Source: Olsenella uli (GTDB lineage Bacteria; Actinomycetota; Coriobacteriia; Coriobacteriales; Atopobiaceae). Taken from it: 64,000 nt of DNA. Position 1 is the first letter of the stretch, and each line of letters starts with the position of its first letter. The DNA is taken from NCBI RefSeq assembly GCF_016899935.1, contig NZ_JACJJK010000002.1:209635-273634 (forward strand), written 5' to 3'. Both the position numbers and the translations under genes were made by a program. This document shows, in pieces, positions 55,986 through 63,953 of the stretch. A model generated the notes under the pieces. That model saw nothing but the letters and a program-made list of their open reading frames with translations, had not been told where the DNA came from and made no database searches.

Positions 55986-57707
55986 ATGACGCGCACGACC
56001 CCTGCACCCTCATCCGCCCGTGCGGCGGCGGCATCGCCCGCGGCCGCGCCGGCGCCTGGCACGCGCGAGAAGTTCCTCGTGCTGCCCATCGTCATTCTCA
56101 TCCTTGCCCAAATGGGCGCCACCGGCGACAACGGGGCGCTCTCGCTCGCCGCGACGGCCCTGACGGCCGACCTCGGGGCGACCACCTCTGACATCCAGCT
56201 CGCCAACATGATCTACCCGCTGGTGGGCGGCTCGTTCATGATCGCGGGCGGCCTCGCCGGCACCCTCATCGGCTGGCGAAAGACCTTCCGCATCGGCGCG
56301 TCGCTCGCGGCCGTGGGCGAGGTCGCGCTGGCGCTCTCCCCCAACATGACGGTCTTCATCTGGGTTGGCCGCGTGCTCGTGGGACTGGGGGCGAGCTTCC
56401 TCATCCCGTCCCTTCTCGGCATCATCCCCTTCATCTACCACGGCTCCAACCGCACCGTCGCCTTTGGCTGCATCGGCGCCGCGTCCGGCCTCTCGGCCGT
56501 GCTTCCGCTCGTCCTGGGCGTCGTCATGCAGACGGCGGGGATGCGCGTCACCTTCTTTGTGCTCGCCGCCTATTTCGTCGGCGTGGCCGCCCTCTCGCTG
56601 GGCCTGTCCAAGATCGAGCAGCCGCACGAGAAGTCCCACTTCGACGCCATTGGCGTGGCGCTCGCGGCGTCGGGCTTCTTCTTCGTGCTCATCGGCCTCT
56701 CGAGCATCTCGACGTGGGGCCTCATCGAGCCGCTGCGCACCGCCCCATTCACCCTCTTCGGCATCTCGCCGGCGCTTCCGCTCGTTGCGCTGGGCATCGT
56801 GGTCCTCGCCCTGCTCGTGGTGGTGGAAGGCAAGGAGGAGAGGCGCTACGGCCTGGTGGTGCTCCCGCGCTCGTTCATCACCACCCCACAGGTGCTCGCC
56901 GGCCTCGTGGCCAACGCGCTCATGTTCTTCTTCATGGGCGCCCAGTCCATTCTCATGGCTCCCTACCTGCAGCTCGTTGCCAACTGGACGCCCATTGAGG
57001 TCGGGACCATCTCCATCGCGACTGGCGTCCCCACCTTCGCGCTGGCGCTCGGCATCCCCAAGCTCTTTCCCAGGGCCAACCCGCGCCACGTGATTCAGCT
57101 GGGCTACGTGGCCATGGCGGCGGCGTTGGGCATCATGGCCTTCTCGGTGACCCTGGATGGCGCGAGCCGCGTGGGCGTCTACCTGGGCGCGTTCATGGCC
57201 GGCGTTGGCGCGGGAACCGTCTCGTCCCACGCGAGCAACGTGGTCGCCCTCGCGGTGAGCGACCGCGACGCCTCGCAGTCCGGCGGCATCCAGAGCACCA
57301 TGCGCAACGTGGGCCAGGCCCTGGGCGTGGCCCTGCTCGGCGCGGTGCTCATCTTTGGCATCAGCTCCACCTTGCGCAACGAGATGGCCGCCGACTCCTC
57401 CATCTCGTCCGACGTGGCGCAACAGGTCTCCGAGCTCACCATCAACCTCAACAGCAACACGGCCTTTGAGGACGAGATCGCCGACATCAAGATGAGCGAC
57501 GCCGAGCGCACCACGCTGGTGGGCCTGGAGGCCCAGGCACGCTTTGACTCGACGCGCCTCGCCTACGGCGTGGGTGCCGTCATCGTGCTGCTGGGGCTTC
57601 TCACCACCCCGGCAATCAAGACGCTCCACAAGGAGAATCCGGCACCCGGAGCGGCTTCCAACGGTAAGTGCCCGAGAGGTCGCAGAGCCCAGGGCAATCG
57701 CAAGTGA
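55986..57707 (+). CDS. MFS transporter (DHA2-like, 14 helices)
   Basis: This 573-residue protein begins with an Ala/Pro-rich cytoplasmic N-terminus. Helices follow with VGRVLVGLGASFLIPSLLGII (motif-C-like region) and GIGAASGLSAVLPLVLGVV-type segments. Late in the protein SDRDASQSGGIQSTMRNVGQALGVAL is typical of DHA2 drug exporters. An external loop rich in Ser, Asp and Glu precedes the last helix. It follows the bile salt hydrolase gene and could export free bile acids or import conjugates; a general drug efflux role is equally possible. Confidence 0.87.
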   Translation: MTRTTPAPSSARAAAASPAAAPAPGTREKFLVLPIVILILAQMGATGDNGALSLAATALTADLGATTSDIQLANMIYPLVGGSFMIAGGLAGTLIGWRKTFRIGASLAAVGEVALALSPNMTVFIWVGRVLVGLGASFLIPSLLGIIPFIYHGSNRTVAFGCIGAASGLSAVLPLVLGVVMQTAGMRVTFFVLAAYFVGVAALSLGLSKIEQPHEKSHFDAIGVALAASGFFFVLIGLSSISTWGLIEPLRTAPFTLFGISPALPLVALGIVVLALLVVVEGKEERRYGLVVLPRSFITTPQVLAGLVANALMFFFMGAQSILMAPYLQLVANWTPIEVGTISIATGVPTFALALGIPKLFPRANPRHVIQLGYVAMAAALGIMAFSVTLDGASRVGVYLGAFMAGVGAGTVSSHASNVVALAVSDRDASQSGGIQSTMRNVGQALGVALLGAVLIFGISSTLRNEMAADSSISSDVAQQVSELTINLNSNTAFEDEIADIKMSDAERTTLVGLEAQARFDSTRLAYGVGAVIVLLGLLTTPAIKTLHKENPAPGAASNGKCPRGRRAQGNRK

Positions 57708-57735
57708 GTGACCCAAAGCGGCCAAGGCGGGCCCA

Positions 57736-57775
57736 GCGCCCCCTACGGATGCCTCGGAGCGTTCGTAGGGGGCGC
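57736..57775. terminator. Bidirectional hairpin between the MFS and rsmJ copy 2 genes
   Basis: GCGCCCCCTACG (57736-57747) pairs with CGTAGGGGGCGC (57764-57775). It overlaps the last codons of the convergent rsmJ copy. Confidence 0.6.
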
Positions 57776-58450
57776 GATTACGTCATAGCGCACGGCCTTC
57801 CCCGCAATCGAATGGCTGGGCCTCGCCCCGGCGAGCCACGGGCCCTTGGGCGGGCGCTTGATCACGACCTTGCGCGGACGGGCGGCAAGCGCCGCGTCGA
57901 GCAGCGCGCGCTCGTCCTCGCAGGGGCGCTCCAGATGGTGCAGAAGCTGGAACTTCTTCTTCACGGCCGCGCTCTTGGTGCGCTCCGGAAACATCGGGTC
58001 AAGAAACACCACGTCAGGTGCCTTATCCATCGCACGCAGAAAGGCTGCGCCGTCGCCCTCCACGAGCTCCATACGCGAGACGGTGCCCGCGAGCCGGGAA
58101 TCGCCTGCCGCACGCGCGAGCGAGTCGCGCAGCAGCGCCGCGATCACCGGGTCCCTCTCGCACATCGTGACCGTGAAGCCCGCCGCCGCCAGAAGCAGCG
58201 AGTCCTCCCCCAGGCCCGCCGTGGCGTCCACGACCGTTGGCCTCTCGACGCCGCGCACCCGAGCCGCACGCACGAGCAGCTCCCGCCCCAGGCGGTCCGG
58301 GCGCAGCCGCGGCAGCAGACGCGAGAGATCGGCCCGCAGCTCCATGCCATCGCCGATGAGCGCCAGGCCCTCCGGGCCCTCCCGCAGCTCAAGCCCCGCC
58401 GCGGCGGCGACCTCTGTCGCATGCGTCAACTTCCTCGCCTCCCTCCGCAC
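57743..58450 (-). CDS. RsmJ-like 16S rRNA methyltransferase, copy 2
   Basis: This 235-residue protein closely resembles copy 1: PTVVDATAGLGEDSLLLAAAG, DVVFLDPMFPERTKSAAVKKKF and RKVVIKRPPKGPWLAGARPS. It lacks the MAAPEM repeat and has no B3/B4 gene beside it. The start is uncertain: GTG at 58450 has no RBS, while TTG at 58429 has GAGGCGAGG upstream. Two full copies of a housekeeping rRNA methyltransferase suggest a duplication in which one may have changed target. Confidence 0.87.
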   Translation of the reverse strand: MRREARKLTHATEVAAAAGLELREGPEGLALIGDGMELRADLSRLLPRLRPDRLGRELLVRAARVRGVERPTVVDATAGLGEDSLLLAAAGFTVTMCERDPVIAALLRDSLARAAGDSRLAGTVSRMELVEGDGAAFLRAMDKAPDVVFLDPMFPERTKSAAVKKKFQLLHHLERPCEDERALLDAALAARPRKVVIKRPPKGPWLAGARPSHSIAGKAVRYDVIAPPTNAPRHP

Positions 58451-58510
58451 GGGCGTCGGATTGTTCTAGGATGGCACGCGGCTTGGGCAAAGTCGAGCAT
58501 GGGAGGGCTC

Positions 58511-59197
58511 ATGGACCAGGGACAGGCAGCGGGGAGGGCCAAGGTGCCCGTGCGGCTGGGACTCACCGTCATCTGCGCGGGCGGCTTCATGGACGCGTAC
58601 TCGTATCTGCTGCACGAGCACGTCTTTGCCACCGGCCAGACGGGAAACGTCGCGCTGCTGGGGATGCGCCTCGCTGCGGGCGACCTGCCCGGCGTGGGCC
58701 ACTATCTCGTGCCCATCGTCTCCTTTGTAGTGGGCATCGTGCTCTCCAAGCACATCCTCGCGAGCGTCCACGGCGGCGAGCGCCATCCGATGATGCGCTG
58801 GGTCGCCCTCTTTGAGGCGGCGGCGTTCCTGATCATCGCGCTGCTGCCGTCCTCTGCCCCAGACCTCCTGGTCAACAGCTTCATATCCTTCTGCGCCGCG
58901 CTCTCGTACGAGAACTTCCGGCTCTTTGGCACGCGCTCGGCCTACTCAAGCGTCTTCTGCACCGGCAACCTGCGCTCCCTAGGCGAGACCCTCTACGACG
59001 GCCTGATGGGCGGCGACCGTCACGAGCTGCACCGATCCGCCCGCTACGCCGCCCTCGTGGCCTCGTTCTGCGCGGGCGCCGTGGCGTGCAGCCTGCTCGT
59101 CGGCGTCGCGGGCAAGTTTGCCTGCCTGGCGATAAGCGCGCTCTTCCTGCTCTCCACGCGCTTCATCGCAGACCCAGCGGGGACTCCGGAGGCCTAG
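58511..59197 (+). CDS. DUF1275 (YoaK-like) membrane protein, copy 2
   Basis: This 228-residue paralogue of the 46030-46746 protein shares VPVRLGLTVICAGGFMDAYSYL and SVFCTGNLRSLGETLYDGLMGGDRHELHR. About six helices are predicted. It is divergent from rsmJ copy 2, reproducing the layout of copy 1. The ATG at 58511 has GGGAGGGCTC upstream. The substrate is unknown. Confidence 0.87.
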   Translation: MDQGQAAGRAKVPVRLGLTVICAGGFMDAYSYLLHEHVFATGQTGNVALLGMRLAAGDLPGVGHYLVPIVSFVVGIVLSKHILASVHGGERHPMMRWVALFEAAAFLIIALLPSSAPDLLVNSFISFCAALSYENFRLFGTRSAYSSVFCTGNLRSLGETLYDGLMGGDRHELHRSARYAALVASFCAGAVACSLLVGVAGKFACLAISALFLLSTRFIADPAGTPEA

Positions 59198-59257
59198 CCG
59201 TGCGCACCCCCTCACTCCTCATGCATCCTCCGCCCCCTTTGGCCCGACGCTCCGCCG

Positions 59258-59863
59258 CTACCCGCCAAACACCTGATAGCTCAGCGAGATGAGCACCGGC
59301 ACGAGCGTCGAGCAGATGACCCCGTTGAGAACCGACAGGACGACGCTCTCCTCATCGGTGTACTTCATCATCATGGGGAGGGTGGTGTCCTCGCTCGTGG
59401 CTCCGGCGGCCGCTACGCAGGCGGCGGGGCTCAGGTGGCGCGCGAGCAGCGGGATGCAGAAGAACGAGAGCATCTCGCGCATGAGGTTGCTGAGAAACGC
59501 CACGCCGCCGTACATCCCGCCCGAGAGCGCGCCGATGGTGACGCCGCCGAGGCTGTACCAGCCCATGCAGCCCGCGATGGAGATGCTCTCGGCGAGCGAG
59601 TAGCCCGTGACGAGCGCGCAGGCCACCCCGCCCGCGACCGAGCCTATGGTCACGCCTAGGGGGATGACGAGCGCCCTGACGTTGTACTGGCAGATCTTGC
59701 GCGCGATCCCGCGCTGCATGCCGATGCTCATCCCAACCGAGATCATCAGCAGGTTGAGGATGAGGTCACTCGACGAGAGCAGCGCGTCCACAGCGGGGAG
59801 CTCCCCGCCAAAGAGTCCGCAGGCAACGCCGGCAAGCAGGGCGACCAGGGCCAGAAGGACCAC
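59258..59863 (-). CDS. LysO-type lysine exporter, C-terminal half
   Basis: This 201-residue membrane protein has LMISVGMSIGMQRGI, GWYSLGGVTIGALSGG, LMREMLSFFCIPLLARHL and GATSEDTTLPMMMKY, the motifs of the C-terminal part of LysO (YbjE/DUF340). In E. coli LysO is one protein of about 300 residues; here it is two genes. The GTG at 59863 follows GGGGAGG, placed one base after the stop of the N-terminal half. It exports lysine or toxic analogues. Confidence 0.85.
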   Translation of the reverse strand: MVLLALVALLAGVACGLFGGELPAVDALLSSSDLILNLLMISVGMSIGMQRGIARKICQYNVRALVIPLGVTIGSVAGGVACALVTGYSLAESISIAGCMGWYSLGGVTIGALSGGMYGGVAFLSNLMREMLSFFCIPLLARHLSPAACVAAAGATSEDTTLPMMMKYTDEESVVLSVLNGVICSTLVPVLISLSYQVFGG

Positions 59864-59864
59864 G

Positions 59865-60140
59865 CTACCTCCCCTTGCCCACGCCAAGCGCGCGACGGGC
59901 GAGCAGGTGGACCAGCGCGACGGAGGCCGCCATGGGAATGAGGCAGAACAGGGCGCCGTCAAGCCCGATGGAGCCGAGGTCGCCGAAAAGGTCGTCGTTC
60001 CGCCCGATGGAGACGCCCATCGTGAAGATGAGCAGGACCGTGAGCGCGGCCTGCACGCGGCTGTTGCCGCGCACCCACCACGGCGGAAGCAGGAACCTCC
60101 CGATCAGCGCGCCAGCGCACATCAGCACTACCGTCAGCAT
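59865..60140 (-). CDS. LysO-type lysine exporter, N-terminal half
   Basis: This 91-residue protein has three helices and the motif FTMGVSIGRNDDLFGDLGSIGLDG, which matches the N-terminal DUF340 segment of LysO. It precedes the C-terminal half by one base and must act with it. The ATG at 60140 has AGAGGGGAAGC upstream. The order and size match split LysO pairs in other anaerobes. Confidence 0.83.
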   Translation of the reverse strand: MLTVVLMCAGALIGRFLLPPWWVRGNSRVQAALTVLLIFTMGVSIGRNDDLFGDLGSIGLDGALFCLIPMAASVALVHLLARRALGVGKGR

Positions 60141-60228
60141 GCTTCCCCTCTCTTCCGGGCGCCCTCAGAGGTGTAGCCGCTCGCGGCCGCGAGCGGAAGG
60201 GCTTGGCCGCAAGAGGCTCGCCGGCGCC

Positions 60229-62385
60229 CTACTTCCCCTGGACCATCGTGAGCGAGATCCTGCCGCGGTCGCGATCGACCTTCTCGACCCAGACCCTCAC
60301 CGTGTCCCCCACGCTCACCACGTCGCTCGGGTGCTTGACAAAGCGCCTGGCCAGCTTGGAGATATGCACGAGCCCGTCCTGGTGGACGCCCACGTCCACA
60401 AAGGCGCCGAAGTCAACCACGTTGCGCACGGTGCCCGTGAGCTCCATGCCGGGCTCCAGGTCGTCGATCGAGAGCGCCGCGCGGCTAAAGACGGGCTCCG
60501 GAGCGTCGTCGCGCGGGTCGCGACCGGGCTTCTTGAGCTCGGCGACGATGTCGATGAGGGTGAGCATACCGCAGCCCAGCTCGCTCGCGAGCGCGCCCAC
60601 GCCGCCCACGCGGCGCTCGATGTCGGGCACGCCGCCGCGCGTGAGCTCGTCGGCCGTGACGCCGGCCCGGCACAGCACCTCCGACGCCACCGCGTAGCTC
60701 TCGGGGTGCACCGCCGTTGCGTCCAGCGGGTTTACGCCGCCAGCGATGCGCAGGAAGCCCGCACACTGCTCAAAGGCCTTGGGCCCGAGCTTGGGAACGT
60801 CCTTGAGCTGTCGGCGGTCGGTGAAGGCGCCGCGCTCCTCTCGATAGGACACGATGTTCTTGGCCACCGCGGACGTGATGCCCGAGACGTAGCCCAGAAG
60901 GCTCGCGCTCGCGGTGTTCACGTCCACGCCCACGCGGTTGACCACGTCCTCCACCACGTTGCCGAGGGCTCGGGCGAGCTCCGTCTGGTCGAGGTCGTGC
61001 TGGTATTGGCCCACGCCGATGGACTGCGGCGGAATCTTCACCAGCTCGGCGAGCGGGTCCTGCAGGCGGCGCCCCAGGCTCATGGCGCCGCGCGTGGTGA
61101 CGTCGAGGTCCGGGTACTCCTGGCTGGCCAGCTCGCTCGCCGAGTACACCGAGGCGCCCGCCTCGTTGACGATCGTGTAGCGCAGCTCCGGCGCGGACTC
61201 GGCGATGAACTCGGAGACGACCTCCTCGGTCTCGCGGCTGGCCGTGCCGTTGCCGATGACGATGGTGTTAATCGCGTACTTCTCGGCCAGGCGCGCCAGC
61301 GTGCGCTTGGTGCCCGCGACATCATGACGGGGCTTGGTGGGATAGACCACCCCGTGGTCGAGCAGCTTGCCCGTCTCGTCCAGCACCGCCACCTTGCAGC
61401 CGGTGCGATAGCCCGGGTCGAGCGCGATGATGCGGGCGCCGCGCACCGGGCGAGCGGAGAGCAGTCCCTCGAGGTTCTTGGCAAAGACCTTGATGGCGTC
61501 CGTCTGGGCGCGCACGGTGAGCTTTGCGCGGACCTCTCGCTCGAGCGAGGGCGCCATCAGGCGCTTGTAGCCGTCAGCGATGGCGGCCTCAAAGACCGGC
61601 GCAAAGACGCCCTGGCGGCGCGGCCAGCGCCCGGCCAGGCGCGCCACCGCGGCCGCCTCGTCCACCCGGACGCGCACGCGGAGCTTCTCCTCGCGCTCGC
61701 CGCGGTCGATGGCGAGCACGCGGTGGTTGGGTATCTTGGAGACGGGCTCAGAGAAGTCGTAGTACGGCTCGTAGGGGGTCTTCTCGTCGGCGTTCACCGC
61801 CGCGGAGACGACGTCCGCCGTTGCCTCCGTGAAGGCGCGCAGGTCGGCCACGTTCTCGGCGTCCTCCGCCACGACCTCCGCCACGATGTCGGCCGCACCG
61901 GCGAGCGCCTTCTCCGGCGTGTCAAAGCCCGCCTCGGCGGCCTCCGGCGTCACAAAGCGGGCCGCCTCGTCGAGCGCGGAGCCCTTGGTGGCCACCTGCA
62001 TGAAGATCATGTTGGCAAGCGGCTCCAGGCCGGCCTCGCGCGCCTTCTGCGCACGCGTCATGCGCTTCTTGCGATAGGGCTTGTAGAGGTCCTCCACGCG
62101 CTGGAGCTGCGTGGCCGCGCGAATCTCCGCCTCGAGCTCGGGCGTGAGCTTGCCCTGGGCGTTGATGAGAACGAGCACGTCCTCCTTGCGCTGCTCGAGG
62201 TTGCGCAGGTAGGCAAGGCGCTCGTCGAGCGCGCGCAGGGCGACGTCGTCCATCCCGCCCGTGGCCTCCTTGCGGTAGCGCGCGATGAAGGGGATGGTGT
62301 TCCCCTCGTCGATGAGCTTGACTGCGGCTTCGACGGCTTCCGGCCTGAGGTTGAGCTCACTTGCGAGCGTGGCGATAAGGTCCAT
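60229..62385 (-). CDS. tex: Tex family RNA-binding transcription accessory protein
   Basis: This 718-residue protein has all Tex parts: N-terminal HTH-like domain (LNLRPEAVEAAVKLIDEGNTIPFIARYRKE), YqgF-type RNase-H fold (ALDPGYRTGCKVAVLDETG), helix-hairpin-helix domains (ALLGYVSGITSAVAKNI-type and LGPKAFEQCAGFLRI) and a C-terminal S1 domain (GTVRNVVDFGAFVDVGVHQDGLVHIS). Tex influences transcription and stress survival. The ATG at 62385 has GGAG upstream. Its first 38 codons plus leader recur at 63838-64000. Confidence 0.95.
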   Translation of the reverse strand: MDLIATLASELNLRPEAVEAAVKLIDEGNTIPFIARYRKEATGGMDDVALRALDERLAYLRNLEQRKEDVLVLINAQGKLTPELEAEIRAATQLQRVEDLYKPYRKKRMTRAQKAREAGLEPLANMIFMQVATKGSALDEAARFVTPEAAEAGFDTPEKALAGAADIVAEVVAEDAENVADLRAFTEATADVVSAAVNADEKTPYEPYYDFSEPVSKIPNHRVLAIDRGEREEKLRVRVRVDEAAAVARLAGRWPRRQGVFAPVFEAAIADGYKRLMAPSLEREVRAKLTVRAQTDAIKVFAKNLEGLLSARPVRGARIIALDPGYRTGCKVAVLDETGKLLDHGVVYPTKPRHDVAGTKRTLARLAEKYAINTIVIGNGTASRETEEVVSEFIAESAPELRYTIVNEAGASVYSASELASQEYPDLDVTTRGAMSLGRRLQDPLAELVKIPPQSIGVGQYQHDLDQTELARALGNVVEDVVNRVGVDVNTASASLLGYVSGITSAVAKNIVSYREERGAFTDRRQLKDVPKLGPKAFEQCAGFLRIAGGVNPLDATAVHPESYAVASEVLCRAGVTADELTRGGVPDIERRVGGVGALASELGCGMLTLIDIVAELKKPGRDPRDDAPEPVFSRAALSIDDLEPGMELTGTVRNVVDFGAFVDVGVHQDGLVHISKLARRFVKHPSDVVSVGDTVRVWVEKVDRDRGRISLTMVQGK

Positions 62386-62432
62386 GTGTCTGTGGCTCCA
62401 AACGGTTGCGTGCAAGAGCCACCTAGCATAGC
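62270..62432. repeat. Left direct repeat: tex 5' end and leader
   Basis: These 163 bases match 63838-64000 with a single difference seen (G at 62278, A at 63846). They contain the first 38 codons of tex plus 47 bases of leader. The copy joined to the intact gene is this one. The match may continue past the window edge. Confidence 0.95.
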
Positions 62433-63837
62433 GGTCGGACGTTCTTCTCGCCCGTCAAACCTCATAGGTGGTACGACTTTTCACGACTTTCCGTTATTCT
62501 CGCAAACCATTTCTTTATGAGAGAAACACTACCTGTGAGGTTTTGAAGAGACGCGGGCGAGAAGAACTTGTAGACGTCCCGGAACAGGTGGCGCTGAATT
62601 CTGACGAGCACAGCAAAGGTTCCGACCTCAAAGGCTCCGAGAAAGCCCGTATCGTACATCTGCCGTAAGGGGCTGAGATTCTATAACCGCAATCTAAGCC
62701 CAACGTCCCCAGCGCCCTCAGCAAATTGAGCGCTATGATTCATGCAGCACAACTGGCGGCGGTGTTCGAAGGGACCATCTATGGACCGGAACGAACTTGC
62801 ATTTGTGGCCATCGTTTCCCTCGTCGCGCTCGCTGTCCTCATTTTTGTTGCCTATCGAATCCTGCGAAACCCCTTCCGCTATCCGAATTACACGCACACG
62901 TTTGATGTCTCCAGAAAAAGGAATGTCGATATTGCCGACTACGTCGACCGGTTCCTGTGCAACCGCGCCAACTGGCAGGAGGTAAAGTGGCACGCAACCC
63001 AGATTGAGCGGTGGAAAACGGAGCAGGAGCAGTACCTACAAACGTGCGCCCTCAAAGGGCGGCGCACAAGACAATACCGAGAAGCCCTTGACGATGAGAG
63101 AGCGTTTCGCTTCATAACCGTAAGAGACCAGACGCGTTACAGGCAGCGCAACTATGTCAAAACGTCCTATAAGGTGTCTGTCGCTGATTCTGAGCTGGAC
63201 GTGAGCTGGGGATGGCTCGTGGACCGCCACGAACGTCTTGCCAGAATTGGCTTTGAGGCCACCCTGAAGGAATATCACAGCAAAAGCCAGCGCAAACTGA
63301 TGACCAAGGCGCTTCGAAAGCAAATCATGGAGCGCGATCACTACACCTGCCAAATCTGCGGAAAGTATATGCCGGATGAAGTCGGCCTGCAGATTGATCA
63401 CATCATTCCCGTCGCAAAGGGAGGCAAGACCGTGCCTTCAAATTTGAGGGTCCTCTGCAACAGATGCAATGGTCGCAAGGGCGCCCGATAGCCAGGAGCC
63501 AAGGGATTGGCTGCACTTTTTTATTCACTGCAGGCTATCAGCATCTGCCGCCTTATGCCCAGCAGGGGCCGATCGGATTTTTTCTCGCTGGGACATGCGT
63601 TTGGGAGAGCCTCGGGAGAGCGGCGGTCCCGGCCATCCCCATGCTGTCCTCTGCCGTCACGCGAAAGAATCATGCTCTCTCATGCATAGGCAAATCCAGG
63701 CTAAACATTCCGTTCCTCTTTGCGTCACAAAGTCCACTTCGGCGCGACGCCCCGAGACCAGCTGAGACGCGTTGTGACGCGACCTCGATGGCCTTTCCTC
63801 CAGATTGCCGCGCTCACCGGCGACAGCCGCCCGCCCG
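62433..63837. mobile_element. HNH-nuclease segment between long direct repeats
   Basis: These 1405 bases lie between two copies of the tex 5' end. They are more AT-rich than the flanks and hold one plausible gene, an HNH nuclease. Its left gap (62433-62780) carries an inverted repeat, GTTCTTCTCGCCCG near 62440 and CGGGCGAGAAGAAC near 62555. The right gap (63492-63837, 346 bases) shows no gene and no clear signal. The layout resembles insertion with long target duplication. No integrase or transposase is present. Confidence 0.7.
62781..63491 (+). CDS. Membrane-anchored HNH endonuclease
   Basis: This 236-residue protein has one N-terminal transmembrane helix (LAFVAIVSLVALAVLIFVAYRIL). A middle region of about 130 residues without recognised motifs follows. 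The C-terminal HNH domain reads IMERDHYTCQICGKY, LQIDHIIPVAKGG and NLRVLCNRCNGRKG, with the first His as IDHI and paired CxxC zinc ligands. The ATG at 62781 has GAAGGGA upstream; a longer start lacks one. A membrane tether on an HNH nuclease is unusual. It is the only gene in the repeat-flanked segment. Confidence 0.85.
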   Translation: MDRNELAFVAIVSLVALAVLIFVAYRILRNPFRYPNYTHTFDVSRKRNVDIADYVDRFLCNRANWQEVKWHATQIERWKTEQEQYLQTCALKGRRTRQYREALDDERAFRFITVRDQTRYRQRNYVKTSYKVSVADSELDVSWGWLVDRHERLARIGFEATLKEYHSKSQRKLMTKALRKQIMERDHYTCQICGKYMPDEVGLQIDHIIPVAKGGKTVPSNLRVLCNRCNGRKGAR

Positions 63838-63953
63838 TTGCGGTAACGCGCGATGAAGGGGATGGTGTTCCCCTCGTCGATGAGCTTGACTGCGGCTTCG
63901 ACGGCTTCCGGCCTGAGGTTGAGCTCACTTGCGAGCGTGGCGATAAGGTCCAT
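63838..63953 (-). pseudogene. Truncated duplicate of the tex 5' end
   Basis: From the ATG at 63953 this repeats the first 38 codons of tex, up to IARYR, and then runs into unrelated sequence at 63837 (NGRAAVAGERG). It can give only a short hybrid peptide. It marks the original position of the tex start before the insertion, or the far end of the inserted segment. Confidence 0.9.
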
